From assembly GCA_039545275.1 (NCBI GenBank), contig BCHS01000013.1, positions 1 through 64,000 on the forward strand: a stretch of DNA of 64,000 bases. Reading direction: 5' to 3'. Numbering within the stretch: the first letter of the stretch is position 1; every line of letters begins with the position of its first letter. The notes beneath the pieces are model-generated. The model was not told where the DNA came from, did not search any database, and saw nothing but the letters and a program-made list of their open reading frames with translations. Of this stretch, positions 10,902 to 21,403 are shown piece after piece. The position numbers and the translations under genes were made by a program. The DNA comes from Pseudomicrostroma phylloplanum. Taxonomy: Eukaryota > Basidiomycota > Exobasidiomycetes > Microstromatales.

Positions 10902-11872
10902 TCACTTTCCACCCCACTTCTCGACGATGCCCTTGCCTAAGCTGACCAAATCCGGCACAACGAGGTCCATCTTCCCGTAGAGCATCTCGCGGGGATAGCC
11001 TTCGTAGGCGGTGCAGTAGGCCGTCTCGTAACCGGCGGAACGCGCAGCGGCTACGTCCCATGCGTGACTCGCTATTGGCGGTGGAGGAGGAGAGGGGCGA
11101 GGGACGGGTGCGTTAGGCAACACAATCTAAGCAGAGCCTCAAGGCGTCCTGGACTCACCTGCGAAGATGTTCACAGAGGCGTTCGCCTTTTCCATCGCAA
11201 ACTTGTATACGGCTGCCTCTGGCTTGCCCACGCCCACCTCATCTGCGCTCAAGATCCTCTCAGTGGGCATCTCGATGCCAGCTCGATCGAAGTAGCCCTT
11301 GACGCGGTCCACGTTGGCGTCTGTGCAGCAGTAGACCTCGAAGCCGCCTTGCCTGAGGATGTCCATCATTTCGGCGAGCCCTTCGCGCGGACGAAGCTCC
11401 TTGTACTCGGCCAGGATGAACGCCATGTCCTCTTCTGAGCAGACGCTCTCTGGGTCTGGTACTCCGGCCTGGTACAGCAGGCGGGTGAAGGAGTGGCGCA
11501 TGATCTCGATGAACTGCTTGTACTGGTGGATGAGAGAGAGGTAGGTGTAGTCACGCTCTGTCGATGTGATCCAAGAGTACATCAGGAGCTGAGGAGAGAT
11601 GCCCGCCTTTTCTAGCTTTGGACCAAGGCGGGTTTTGAGCGCATCACGGCCATTGTCGTAGGTGACTACAGATTACGGCAGGATATTGAGCGTTTCAGCA
11701 GGCCGTCCGCACATCGGCTCCTGAAGTCGTCAACTGGCTCGAGTCTACTCACAGCAAGTGCCCACAACATCGACTGGTGGCAGGCGAAGTACGGGGGAGA
11801 AGCACAGGTTCAGGCTCAGAACCGCAGGACGCATCTTCGCTCACGCTACTCACATACGACAGCTCTGACCAT
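10902..11872 (-). CDS. Type II haloacid-dehalogenase-like hydrolase
   Basis: Four exons on the minus strand (11872-11854, 11773-11753, 11665-11159, 11071-10902) give 238 residues, the usual size of type II 2-haloacid dehalogenases. Exon 2 is a 21-base microexon that completes FDVVGTC with the nucleophile Asp8. Later motifs are VYCCTDAN (motif II Thr), GVGKPEAAVY (Lys) and SHAWDVAAARSAG (motif IV Asp). Bacterial dehalogenases typically have Ser-Asn-x-Trp-Asp in motif IV; here Asn is replaced by His, so the true reaction may be phosphatase-like or otherwise different. Introns have GTGAGT donors. It starts divergently from the aminotransferase and shares that promoter. Confidence 0.85.
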
Positions 11873-12453
11873 ACTGTAGATTTATGAGAGTCTGTGAGAG
11901 GTGTCGAGGGAATGTCAAGAAGAGAAGGATGTGGTATATAGCGGGCAAGAAAGACATCTGAGCGAGTCATCATAAATGTCCTGGCCTGCCGGCCCCTGCT
12001 TCCGGCTATCATTGCTTCCCACTGCAAAGGCTCCTGATCCGAGCGCGAAGATGTGGCATTGGAGCCCCGCCGGCGTGCCTGCAGCCCCGGAGAATCACCG
12101 GCGACAAGGTTGAGTGCTTATCGTCAGAGCCAAGGCCGGGAGCGGAGATAGCCCGGCTTCTTGACCACTTCGCCCCCACAAATTGCCAGCCCCGAGCAGC
12201 CCCGAGTAGCTCTCACAACAGGATGTCGCCTTCGGCTCCTAGACATGATAGTGAGGCGATAACGATACGGACTGGCAATGGTAGATTTCATTGCAGGGCT
12301 TTGCGGTCGCAAATGGCCCCTCGCGGGGCTGTGGACTGGCAGTCGGACTACCCGAAGGCAAAAGCAATTCGGAGCCAGTCACTCCAATCCTCATAAGCAC
12401 CGTCAGTCTCGTTACCACTTCCTCACAGCGCTCTCCCCATCCATTGACCTCCG
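11873..12453. promoter_or_regulatory. Divergent promoter of HAD hydrolase and aminotransferase
   Basis: CAGCCCCGA occurs twice in tandem at 12187-12195 and 12197-12205. CAGCCCCGG lies at 12082-12090 and a variant GCGGGGCTGT near 12313-12322. The sequence 12196-12213 is identical over 18 bases to 8042-8059 in the promoter of the FAD oxidase and first transporter, so the two divergent promoters of the block may share control. No regulator gene is visible nearby. Confidence 0.5.
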
Positions 12454-14081
12454 ATGCTGCGAGCTAGTCTGTCTTCTGCCACTATCATCGCGGCCGCAAC
12501 TCGATCCCTAACCCCACACGCAATCTGCCGCCGTCTAGCCACGATGGCTCCTTCTATCGCCTCTACCGACCCTCCTCTCAAGGACCTTCTCTCGACACCC
12601 CCACCTATGGTCAAGAAGCCTTACCCGTCCCCTTCTGGTCCGCAATTTACTAGCACTGCAGCCACTCAGCGGTATCAAGCAACGGCAGACAAGCACATCA
12701 CCTCGGCCGTAGGCCGTCTGCGCAATCACGTCTTCGCCTCGGGCAGCGGACTGCAGGTGCAAACGACTGATGGGCGCCAGCTGCTAGACTTCACTTCCGG
12801 CATTGGTGTGACATCGCTCGGCCATGCTCATCCCGCCGTGACCGCAGCCATCGTGGAGCAGGCTTCCTCAATCGTGCACGTACAGTGTGGAATCGCCCTT
12901 TCGAAGCCATACGTAGAGCTGGTGGAGCAGCTGGTGACCATGATGCCTTCTCCCACGCTCGAGTCCTTCTTCCTCTGGTCTTCTGGGTCAGAGGTCATCG
13001 AAGCCGCCATCAAGCTCGCCCGCACCAAGACGCGCAGAAACAACATCATCGTCATGCAGGGCGGTTACCATGGGCGGACGGCAGGCGCAGCAGCCCTCAC
13101 CCGGTCCAAGACGAGCTTCTTTGCCGGCACAGGCCCGCTGATGCCTTGTGTCTACACCACCGCTTTTCCTTACTGGCATGCTCTCGGTCTGCCACAAGAC
13201 ACATCGGATGAGGAGCTTGTGCGGATGGCGGTGCACCAGCTGGAGCAGACGCTGGCTCAGCAGTCTGCCCCAAGCGACACGGCTGCCATCTTTGTAGAAC
13301 CCGTCATCGGTGAGGGTGGGTACGTGCCCGCTCCCCCTGCCTTCCTCCGTGCACTGCGCGAGACATGCTCGAAATACGGCATCCTCCTGGTTGTCGATGA
13401 AATTCAGACCGGCTTTGGACGCACAGGAGCCAACTTTGCTATTGAGCACTCGGAAGGTGTGGTCCCCGATATCATGACGTTTGCCAAGGGCTTTGCGAAC
13501 GGCATGCCCCTGTCAGGTGTGGTGACGCGCAAGGAAATCATGGACTGCATGCCTGCTGGCTCACTCGGTGGCACATACGCGGGCAATGCTGTCGCATGCG
13601 CAGCAGCGCTCGCCACCACCAAGTACATGGTGCAGACAGATGTGCTTGGCAATGTGCAGCGGAGGGGAGAGCAGCTTGCTCAAGGTCTCAGAGATATTGC
13701 AGCTGACAAGGAGAATGGAGGCGACATCATTGCCGAAGTCCGCGGTACTGGAGTGAGTAGATTTGGCCGCCTTGTCTGGCCCCTCTCCTTCTCTTTCAAA
13801 CAACATGCTGACCGATTCCGCCCTTTTTGGTGCCCGCTCCACAGCTCATGCTGGCTGTTGAGTTCCACAGCCCTTCTCCATCACACCCCAAGCTTCCCCC
13901 CAACCTCAATAAGCTGGTGCAGGACGAATGCTACGATCGAGACCTACTGGTACTCACCACGTCCATCTACCCCGTGCTGCGCCTCATCCCCGCGCTGATC
14001 CTCACAGAGGCAGACGTAAACGAGGCTCTGAGGGTGATCAAGGAGGCGGTGAAGATTGTGGCTCGCAGGGTCGGCATGTGA
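12454..14081 (+). CDS. Class III (omega) aminotransferase, probably mitochondrial
   Basis: Two exons (12454-13752, 13845-14081) encode 511 residues. Class III features in order: DFTSGIGVTSLGHAHPAV, SSGSEVIEAAIKLAR, GGYHGRTAGA, VVDEIQTGFGRTG and TFAKGFANGMPLSG with the PLP lysine at about residue 345. The family includes 4-aminobutyrate, beta-alanine and related omega-aminotransferases, which move an amino group from the terminal carbon of a substrate to an oxo acid. The first 30 residues are rich in Arg, Ser and Ala without acids, like a mitochondrial targeting peptide. A second in-frame ATG at 12544 would remove it, so dual localisation is possible. The HAD gene is its divergent partner; the second transporter converges on it. 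Confidence 0.87.
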
Positions 14082-14243
14082 GCACAGTCCGTCACGATAT
14101 CATACATTCATAGCTTTTGTTTTGCTCCTTTATCGTGTCGATTCATTTAGACGACATACTTGTGACAACAGAATCCTATCGAGACCTTCAACGATCAGCC
14201 TCGAGGACTGATCGCTGAGCACGGGCCAATTTCTTCTCCCGCT

Positions 14244-15873
14244 TCACTCTTTATCCTTTTTGGTCTCCTCCCTGTCCTCCCCTACTCCCTTGACCTGACC
14301 AACAACATGCCCATCTTTGTCAACGTTGAGTCCGACATGACGAATCACGCTCCAGGCCGGCAGGAGACAGATGCCGTAGAAGCCAAAGTTGAGCCCCGCG
14401 ACGGCGTCCAGGCGCCAAGATGTCGCGTTGATTCCATACGACAAGGCTTGACCTGCCGACTCGACTCCTCTCACGATGGACGCTAGCCTGACTAGCTCGG
14501 GTGAGTTCTCGGGGGAGAGAGCCGACATGACCCAGTAGGTGTACTCGTACATCATGTTGAATCCTAGGATCTGGACAATGAAGAGTGCAAAGTGCCGGGC
14601 AAAGGGGCCCTGGTTTGACCAGTCGAAGGGCTCCGCCGGCGGATTGCGGTGGAGGTCGTTGAGGATGACAACAGAATAGATCCACCAAGCTCCTTGGAGG
14701 ATGTAGACTAGCAGGAATGCGCTGATTCCGCGGCGATTGATGCTAATCTTCTTCCAGTCAAGGAAGAAGCCGAGGAGGTAGTTGCCAATGACCGCTACGA
14801 TGGCTGAGAGGAAGGAGCCTAGCGCACGAGAGCGTACGGTAAAGTAATCTGCGTTAAATGTGAACACCAGGCTCTCGCTAAACGTCGTCTGCCAGATCAT
14901 AGGTAGTAGGAGGAGTACCTCTCGCTTCGTGACCAGTCGCCAGACCGCGATGCACTCCGAGTGTAGGGAGCCTGTAAGGTTCATCTGTACCGGCGTGCGG
15001 TCGCGGCGCTGCACCTGATGCGGCTTGGAAAGGAGCAGCGCCACAAAAGGTGCCAGGCACTGCAGAACCACGAAGACAATGAAGGTGTTTGGCGCCAGAC
15101 TGCCAGCCTCACCGTTATCGACGTTCAGGCCGAGGTTGATGGCCCCGCCAACGAGCTGACCCATGACTCGGTACATGAGCCAGTAGCTGATGTACCTTCC
15201 CTTACGATCGCTCTCTGGGTATGAGAGAATCACAGCTCCCTCAGTGGACCAGAAGAAACCAGCCGAGATACCGCAGGCAGCTGCTCCGACGAGGACGAGC
15301 CAGGTGACGGCGCCGTCGGTCTTGGATGAGAGGTAGAGACCGGCGGCATAGATACTGTAGCCGGAGGTACCGATTGCAAGGGCGATGGGAACGTTGACGA
15401 GGTTGATGAGTGAAGACGTGAGGTACGAGGTAACGATCATCAGACAGAATGTCATGGCATTAGCAGCATTGACCGTCTAGCGTAGCGGGAGCAAAGTGCT
15501 GCGTGGTCAGTACAGTGTCCGTGCACACGCATCTCCGGGTCATTTTCACACCTGGACTCACTGCAGCGGAAGACTGTCCACCACCACCAGTAGCGCTCAT
15601 AGCACCCCAGATACCAGGACTGAGGAACGAACAGACACCCAGGATGGTTGCCTGCGTGAAGGTAGCCCTCCACCACGAGCGCTTGCCCGTGTAGGCGGGA
15701 GTGACGGCGAGGTCTTTGGCTTGGCCTGCATCTTCTTCCTCGGAACCGGAAGAGGAGGAAGAGGATGGCAGCTGGTGCTTGGCATCGTCGCCAAAGGGAA
15801 CACCGTCTTTTACGGAGGAGGATGAGCCTGGACGCTCAGCGGCCGGAGGGGTGGCCTTGTCTACTGTTGCCAT
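14244..15873 (-). CDS. Unc93-like MFS transporter (second, intact copy)
   Basis: Two exons on the minus strand (15873-15562, 15476-14244) give 514 residues with consistent phase. The intron has a CTGAC branch and lies within two codons of the first intron of the transporter at 6149-7769, pointing to common ancestry. A Ser/Glu-rich cytosolic N terminus precedes many hydrophobic helices. Family segments include TEGAVILSYPESDRKGRY and YRVMGQLVGGAINLGLN. Unc93-like proteins belong to the major facilitator fold; most fungal members have no known substrate. Similarity to the first transporter is moderate, so this is not a recent duplicate. The shared promoter motif is not evident upstream of it. 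Confidence 0.85.
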
Positions 15874-17260
15874 CGTGCCGGCTGCTGGATGTGGAGGCGG
15901 AAGCGGAAGCGGGAGGTAGGGGCAGGGCCGAGTCGTAGCTCGATAGAGGAGATCGTTCTGGAGTATGATGTAGTTGAGGAGGAAGAAGACAGACGCTTCT
16001 ATGATTGCCCATCGCTTCTTGTATCAGATGATTGAGCAAAGGGCTGGATGCCAGCTTCCCATCTACTACTGGGAAGCTCGAGGTTTTCAACGAGGATGAC
16101 GTGCGCCGCTTGTCTCGCTTAGAGTACGCCTCCGTCCGTTGATTCATCCGGCACACTGCCCTATCGCGTGGATGTGATCCGCTGCAGGCTCTCTGAGCAG
16201 ACAGTCTACCCTCGCTACTCGGCCCTCCGAGCCCCCGTATCTACATGCATGGTTCCTGAGTCTTTGCGCCGAGTATGGTGTGACCGTGTGACCTTGAAGC
16301 TAAAATGGGCAAGGATTGTCGGTCCGTGGGAAGCAGCACCTAGCCCGTCTTGGCAGGCACCTCGCTTCGAGTCGTTCCAGAGGTCTGCTATCCCACGAGG
16401 GCGGCACCTACTCCCTGACACTTACAAAAACAGCATGGCTCAGCATAGCACTATGCTCGGCACCATGAGGGCTCTACTATGCTCTGCTCTGTACTCACAG
16501 CGCCTACTGAGTGGGAGGCGCTGCAGGGCGGACAAGCTCACATTGGGTGCAATGGCAAGCAACCAATCTGCCCCGCACATCACGCAAGAATTCCCCGGAT
16601 CCCAGCTCCGCCGCCACGGGAGACAACGCTGCTTCGCTCGGACCATGCAGGCCGCCATCAAATGTTGAGCAAGTGGTCCCGTCGGTGACCTTGGCCTTTC
16701 CTCGGACCTTCCGATTCTTCGGCCTCATCGCCATCTCTGACAGAAGAAGCACGCAAAGGTCGTAAAGATGAGATGGGGTAGCTAGTATTGAAGTTTTACA
16801 AATGGCGGGACATGAACTGGGGACGCATTCTAGGCAGCGACAAGGGGGAGAGGGTGTACTCGGCCGGCTTCGACGCAGGTGCTGCAAGCGGTCGCTTTGC
16901 AAGAGAGGAGGAGGAGGAGGAGGACTCGATGATGCAAGCGCCCGGACGACTGTCCAGAACTTAAACAGCAACGAAGGAGCTGGAGCTTGTATGGTTTGGT
17001 CTTACTGAGCGATGCTGTTAATGAGCTCGCTGTGGTAAGCTGAGCTGAGCTTCGGGACGCTCGCAAAGCTACAGAGTCCAAGTAGCCACACTGGTGAGCG
17101 TCGTCGGTCGCCCAACCGCTTCAGCCGCCTATCAACTCGTTTACTACTGCATCGTCCGACACGTTCCGAACACTGAGGGAGAGGGTAGGGTAGAGACAGG
17201 TCCATCACGGCAGGACGTCAGCAAGAATGCTGTTATGGAGGTGACCTAGTGCAATGAGAC
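15874..17260. other. Intergenic region upstream of the second transporter
   Basis: 1.4 kb holding the transporter promoter and the 3' flank of UBC1. A minus-strand frame between 16504 and 16971 contains CHCTQC, but no supporting domain follows. I see no convincing gene. Confidence 0.5.
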
Positions 17261-18389
17261 TCACTTGGCCCCTCGGTAGTTCAGCTTCTTCAGAATCTCG
17301 ATCACTCTCGCACGCTCGAAGCCCTAGTCACGAGAAGTGAGGTACATCGTGTCAGCGTATCGGCTCATCCACCTTGAACAGACAGCAGTTGCACACTCTC
17401 CTCACTCACCATACCGCAGAATTGCTCCACATGCTCCTTCTTCAGTCCCGCTCGTTTCACATCGTCGTCTGCGTCTCCTCCGGCCCCGCCGACGAGCTCA
17501 GGAGGACGAGCGCTTTCCGACCCGTTGGCATAGATGTCTGTCCAGTAACGCGCTGTCTGCTCCCAGCTGTTCTTGTCCGTGAGATAATGCTTTGCACTGA
17601 AATGAAGCAAGAGATGGGACAGAGGAAGATGAGTGACATTGCAAGAGCGGCTCTGTCCCTGTTTGTGACTCACACCTCTGCGTCTTGAGGGTCATTCGGC
17701 TCGGGGGAGCAGAGCAGACTCCGCAATGATAGTAGTGTAGACTTCAGAGTGAGGATCTGAAGAGAAGAGAGGAGGGGAATGCGCAGTTGGCGATGATGAG
17801 CCATGCCCTACTCGGCTGCCCAGTCGTTCAGACGCCCGACTCACTGGACTCCAGGCATCCTTCAAGATGTCCAGGCAGATAGCTCCGCTTGCAGAAGAGA
17901 TGTTCGGGTGGTAGACTTTTGTGATGAACTTCATCTTGAGAGGCTGAAAGGGATACGAGTCTGGAATCTGGATGTCCACATCGAAGAGCCCTTTCTCGTA
18001 GGGAGAGCCTTCTGGGCCGGGGAATGTGCCTACGAGGTGGAAGGGCGAGTCTGAGAGGCGAGACGAGGTAAAGCATGTGACCAGTAGTATGGAAGAGATG
18101 AGTGAGCTGCCAGATACTGGGATCACACCCATGACTGGACGATGTCTGCTCTCTCTCTCACTACTCACCACCAATCAGAGCAACTTCGATTTTGGAGTAC
18201 TTGTCATTCTTGATGTCTTGGATCTCCTGCGAGAGGTCACGAGATGAGTGGATCGCCAAGGAAGGGTCAGAGACGCCATCATCGGTCAGGGAGGGAGAGT
18301 CCGTCTCTGCTCTTCCAAGACAGCGCCCAGCCTCTGCTCTGCAGGCTGCTACTGACCTTGTTCACCCTCCTTAGTCTGGGGTCTGCCAT
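17261..18389 (-). CDS. UBC1: Ubiquitin-conjugating enzyme E2 (Ubc1/UBE2K type) with UBA domain
   Basis: Six minus-strand exons (18389-18357, 18226-18169, 18050-17845, 17756-17674, 17596-17410, 17323-17261) join to 209 residues. Exon 1 is only 11 codons ([11 protein letters not shown]). The UBC fold shows [35 protein letters not shown], then [14 protein letters not shown] with the catalytic Cys, and [18 protein letters not shown]. The last two exons carry a short linker and a UBA domain ending [20 protein letters not shown]. Ubc1/UBE2K extends Lys48-linked chains for the proteasome. All phases fit and the length is near that of yeast Ubc1 (215). Confidence 0.93.
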
Positions 18390-18674
18390 TGTTAGGTATC
18401 CTGCTCTTCAGCTTCCACTACTGTATCTGGGGGCCCTTTGCGGGCTTTGATCTTCGATTGCCAAGGTGGCGCTACGTCCCTGATAGCAGCGCGAGGAGGG
18501 ATGACGAGATTGTCTAGCGTCGATGGTATGCTGCTGGTGACCCTGGGTGTCTGGTATGATGTAGGGTGTGAGTGGTGAATGAGGATGGAAGATGGGGAGA
18601 GGAGGAGACAGAAGTGATCGGGCCTCGCTTCTTCGCTTGAAGTGACTCCAGTCTGTCCTCTGACAGGTGACGGC

Positions 18675-18692
18675 TGTGTGTGTGTGTGTGTG
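18675..18692. repeat. (TG)9 microsatellite
   Basis: Nine TG units followed by GGTGGGTGG, in the 550-base divergent promoter between UBC1 and the phosphatase-like gene. Confidence 0.9.
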
Positions 18693-18940
18693 GGTGGGTG
18701 GAGCAGTGGCCGATGCACCACCACTGGACTCACTGCCTGACAAACAGTCAGAAGCCTTTGGCCCGGGCGGACTTTGCAATCGGGCCTTGACCCTCCGCCT
18801 TTCCGACGCTCCCGCACACGACCAACGGACCGGATCCCGACTCAAGCAACACACCCTCGGTACCATCCGATCACCACATCTTCCGAGCCAGACCAGGGGA
18901 CCGACCTCTTGACCTTCATCTCCAGCCAGTTTCTTGATAG

Positions 18941-20249
18941 ATGCCAAAGTCAGATGTATGGGAAGATGTCCCACAAGCAAACGGCTTGAGCTTCGGCAAG
19001 CATTTTGATGAACTCCTGCAGGTACTTCGGGCAGGCAGCGTAGCCGATGCTAATGGGTCGCAAGATGGCCGAGACCAGAGTGGAAGTCGCGGCCCGATAC
19101 TCAGAGTACTCATGGTCAGACACGGCGTGAGTCAAGATAGAGCCGTATCAGCTTCGAAACTCCATGCTTTCCGAGCTCACATCCCGTTGTTTCCTCGCCC
19201 CAGGAAACGGCCTATAACGTGCAAGGCATCATACAAGGTCAAATGGACACCCCTCTCAACGCCCTCGGTCGCAAGCAAGCGCTTCTTACCGGCAAAGCTC
19301 TCGCAAACACGCCACTAGATGCAGTCTACTCCAGTCCACTGCAGCGAACAATGGATGTGAGTACCCTCGCTAGCGCCCGGATGGGTGGGCATCGCAGGCT
19401 GACCGTCGGTGATCTTATCCTCTTGCCTCATTGCCCGCCTTGCGTGTTTCTGCCCGCTCGTAGACGGCCTCTGCGATCCATGCCTCCCACTCCAAGAAAG
19501 CACAAATATCAGTGACTCCCGATGACCGACTCAAGGAGCGCGCCTTTGGCTCTCTGGAGGGCAAGTCCTACAAGGGCAAAAAGGGAGACACCATACCCGG
19601 CATAGAGAGGACGCAACAGCTGCAGGACCGCGTTGCTTCCTTTTGGAACGATCTGATAGAGCGGCAAGCCAAGCAGACGGGAGCGGAACAAGAGAGGGGA
19701 ATAATCAGGACCGTGCTGCTCGTGGGACACGGAGCGGCTCTCAGCGCTCTATTGGAGGTCCTGACTCCATACGCCCTGCTGGAGCCAGGAGTCCAACCAT
19801 CGCGGTTATGGAACTGCTCTATCACGGAGATGGCCGTCTTCTTGCCCAGTCTGCATCCAAGCGGGACCACAGATGGAGACTCGGCAGCGCCTTCGTGGAA
19901 GGTGAAGCCGACGCATGTGTTACGCGAGGAAGGGGCCGACGTGGAGCAGCTCGAGCGAAATGTAGCCCTGACTCGGTGGGCTGGTGAGTGCAGAAAGCGG
20001 ATCAAGCGAGAGAAGCGCCTCCGCAGTCTCTGTCCCCGAGCAATCTGACGTCTCATCAGCGCCGAATCTTGTCCTCCGTCTCTACCCTCCACAGACATTC
20101 GTCATCTTGAAGTACCTGCAGAGGAACAGGGAACTACCACTTCAAATGGGCACGAGAAAGGCGTGTCTGGCGCGCAGGATGAGAGCGTAGTCGCCGTCCA
20201 CAAGGGCACTAATGCGGATGAGGTCACCTTGGAGGAAGACGAGAAGTAA
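18941..20249 (+). CDS. Histidine phosphatase (phosphoglycerate mutase-like) family protein
   Basis: Exons 18941-19126, 19204-19356, 19464-19983 and probably 20095-20249 give 337 residues. The RHG signature is split by intron 1: VLMVRHG ends exon 1 and ETAYNVQG opens exon 2, so His61 is the phosphate acceptor. Further features are YSSPLQRTMD, LKERAFGSLEG and VLLVGHGAAL with the second catalytic His. Family members include fructose-2,6-bisphosphatase-like and other small-molecule phosphatases; the substrate cannot be told. The start is uncertain: the only other in-frame ATG (19112) would begin at the RHG motif itself. For the last exon I prefer the acceptor at 20094, giving ADIRHL and an acidic tail; the acceptor at 20060 would give a basic tail ending at 20190. 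Confidence 0.78.
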
Positions 20250-20424
20250 TGCTAGAGGAGAGAAGAGTCATCAGCGATTTGCGAGGGAATCTTTTAGTGG
20301 GAAGCCTATGATAGATAATAGACCTGTCAGCTTGTATAGACGACTACTCCAATAGATGCACCTTGGGACTCGTACAACATCTGCCTAAGAATGCTGGTTG
20401 TATTGGAGAAACGGGCCAGGTAGT

Positions 20425-20972
20425 CTACACTTCGTCGACGATCTTGTAGCCCTTGACCTGTGGTGGAGCGGTGAGATCAGATTCAGCGATACGAGCCAAT
20501 GAAGGACGAGGAGTGCCGCCTCTAGATCTGCCGGCAGCGTCCCACAGCAACGGCCTGGAACCTTTCAGCTACATTCGACTTTTCCATCTACTTACTGTGG
20601 CTCCTCAATCTGAGCCTGCCTCCTCTCTTTGAGCTCGTGACCGGCCGACTTCTTGGTGCTCGCTCTCTAGCTGTACCACTCACCTTTGCATCCTTCAACA
20701 GCTCCAGGTACGTCTCTACAAGTGGCTTGCAGACAGCATAGTGGTTCACTCCCTCTGCTTTTTGACACTTCTGTAGCTCCTCTCTGACGATTCTAGCCTC
20801 CATTGTCTTGATCCAGTTGTTGCGGAGCGTCTCGTTGCGAGCAGCGAGGGTTGCTAGGAGCCAGTGGTGGGAGGGTGGAACATGTCAGCGAGAACCTTTA
20901 CCGGGTCTTTGACGCTACCCTGGTGCTTCGCAACTCACCCTCGAACTCTTCCTGGCTTGGTAGCTTGTTCAT
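20425..20972 (-). CDS. Complex I 12 kDa subunit (NDUFB10/PDSW-like)
   Basis: Three minus-strand exons (20972-20939, 20853-20684, 20457-20425) encode 78 residues, too small to stand out as one open frame. The core REELQKCQKAEGVNHYAVC and KPLVETYLELLKDAK has the paired cysteines typical of fungal NUO-12 proteins related to NDUFB10. The last exon adds VKGYKIVDEV. The protein sits in the membrane arm of mitochondrial NADH:ubiquinone oxidoreductase, facing the intermembrane space. The last intron is 226 bases, long for this window, and contains a second GTAAGT donor after an open stretch. An alternative exon is possible but would break the final frame. Confidence 0.8.
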
Positions 20973-21403
20973 CGCGCTGGTGATGGTGATGAGTGGTGCG
21001 TTGCGATGGCTTGGTATCGGGATGGTCGTAGCGTTAGTCCGCCATCTCCAACCCAGACTGGGGAGTCTGCCTTCCGTTCCGAGTCAGAGGTGCGCGCGGT
21101 GGCTTGGCCCCCGGCTCGCCCCTTCCCCGTGTTAGGCGTCTGGTTGCCGGCAAGGAAGATTCACAAAAGTGAGGCGGCGGCGGCGGCGCATGGCAGAGGA
21201 CAGAGCGGGCATGAATTCGAGTCAAGGGGCAACCGACCAGGGCGCCCGCCTGTTCCTTCCTGTCTGGTCCACCCACGCCTTCCCTCCCTACCTTCTACCA
21301 TAGGCTCATCATAACATCCTCATCGAGCAAGAGCTCCTTATAACTTCATCCATCTGCACAGAGCGTCGGCAGCCATACCCCCATTGCTCACGCGCCCTTC
21401 GTC
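20973..21403. promoter_or_regulatory. Divergent promoter, complex I subunit and ILV2
   Basis: 430 bases shared by two genes for mitochondrial proteins. No TATA box or clear repeated site is visible. Confidence 0.45.

Noticed and set aside
16537..16560. CHCTQC on the minus strand, like a formaldehyde-activating (GFA) family zinc motif
   Set aside because: No upstream Cys-x-Cys-Gly segment and no downstream GFA motifs were found in any frame, with or without splicing.
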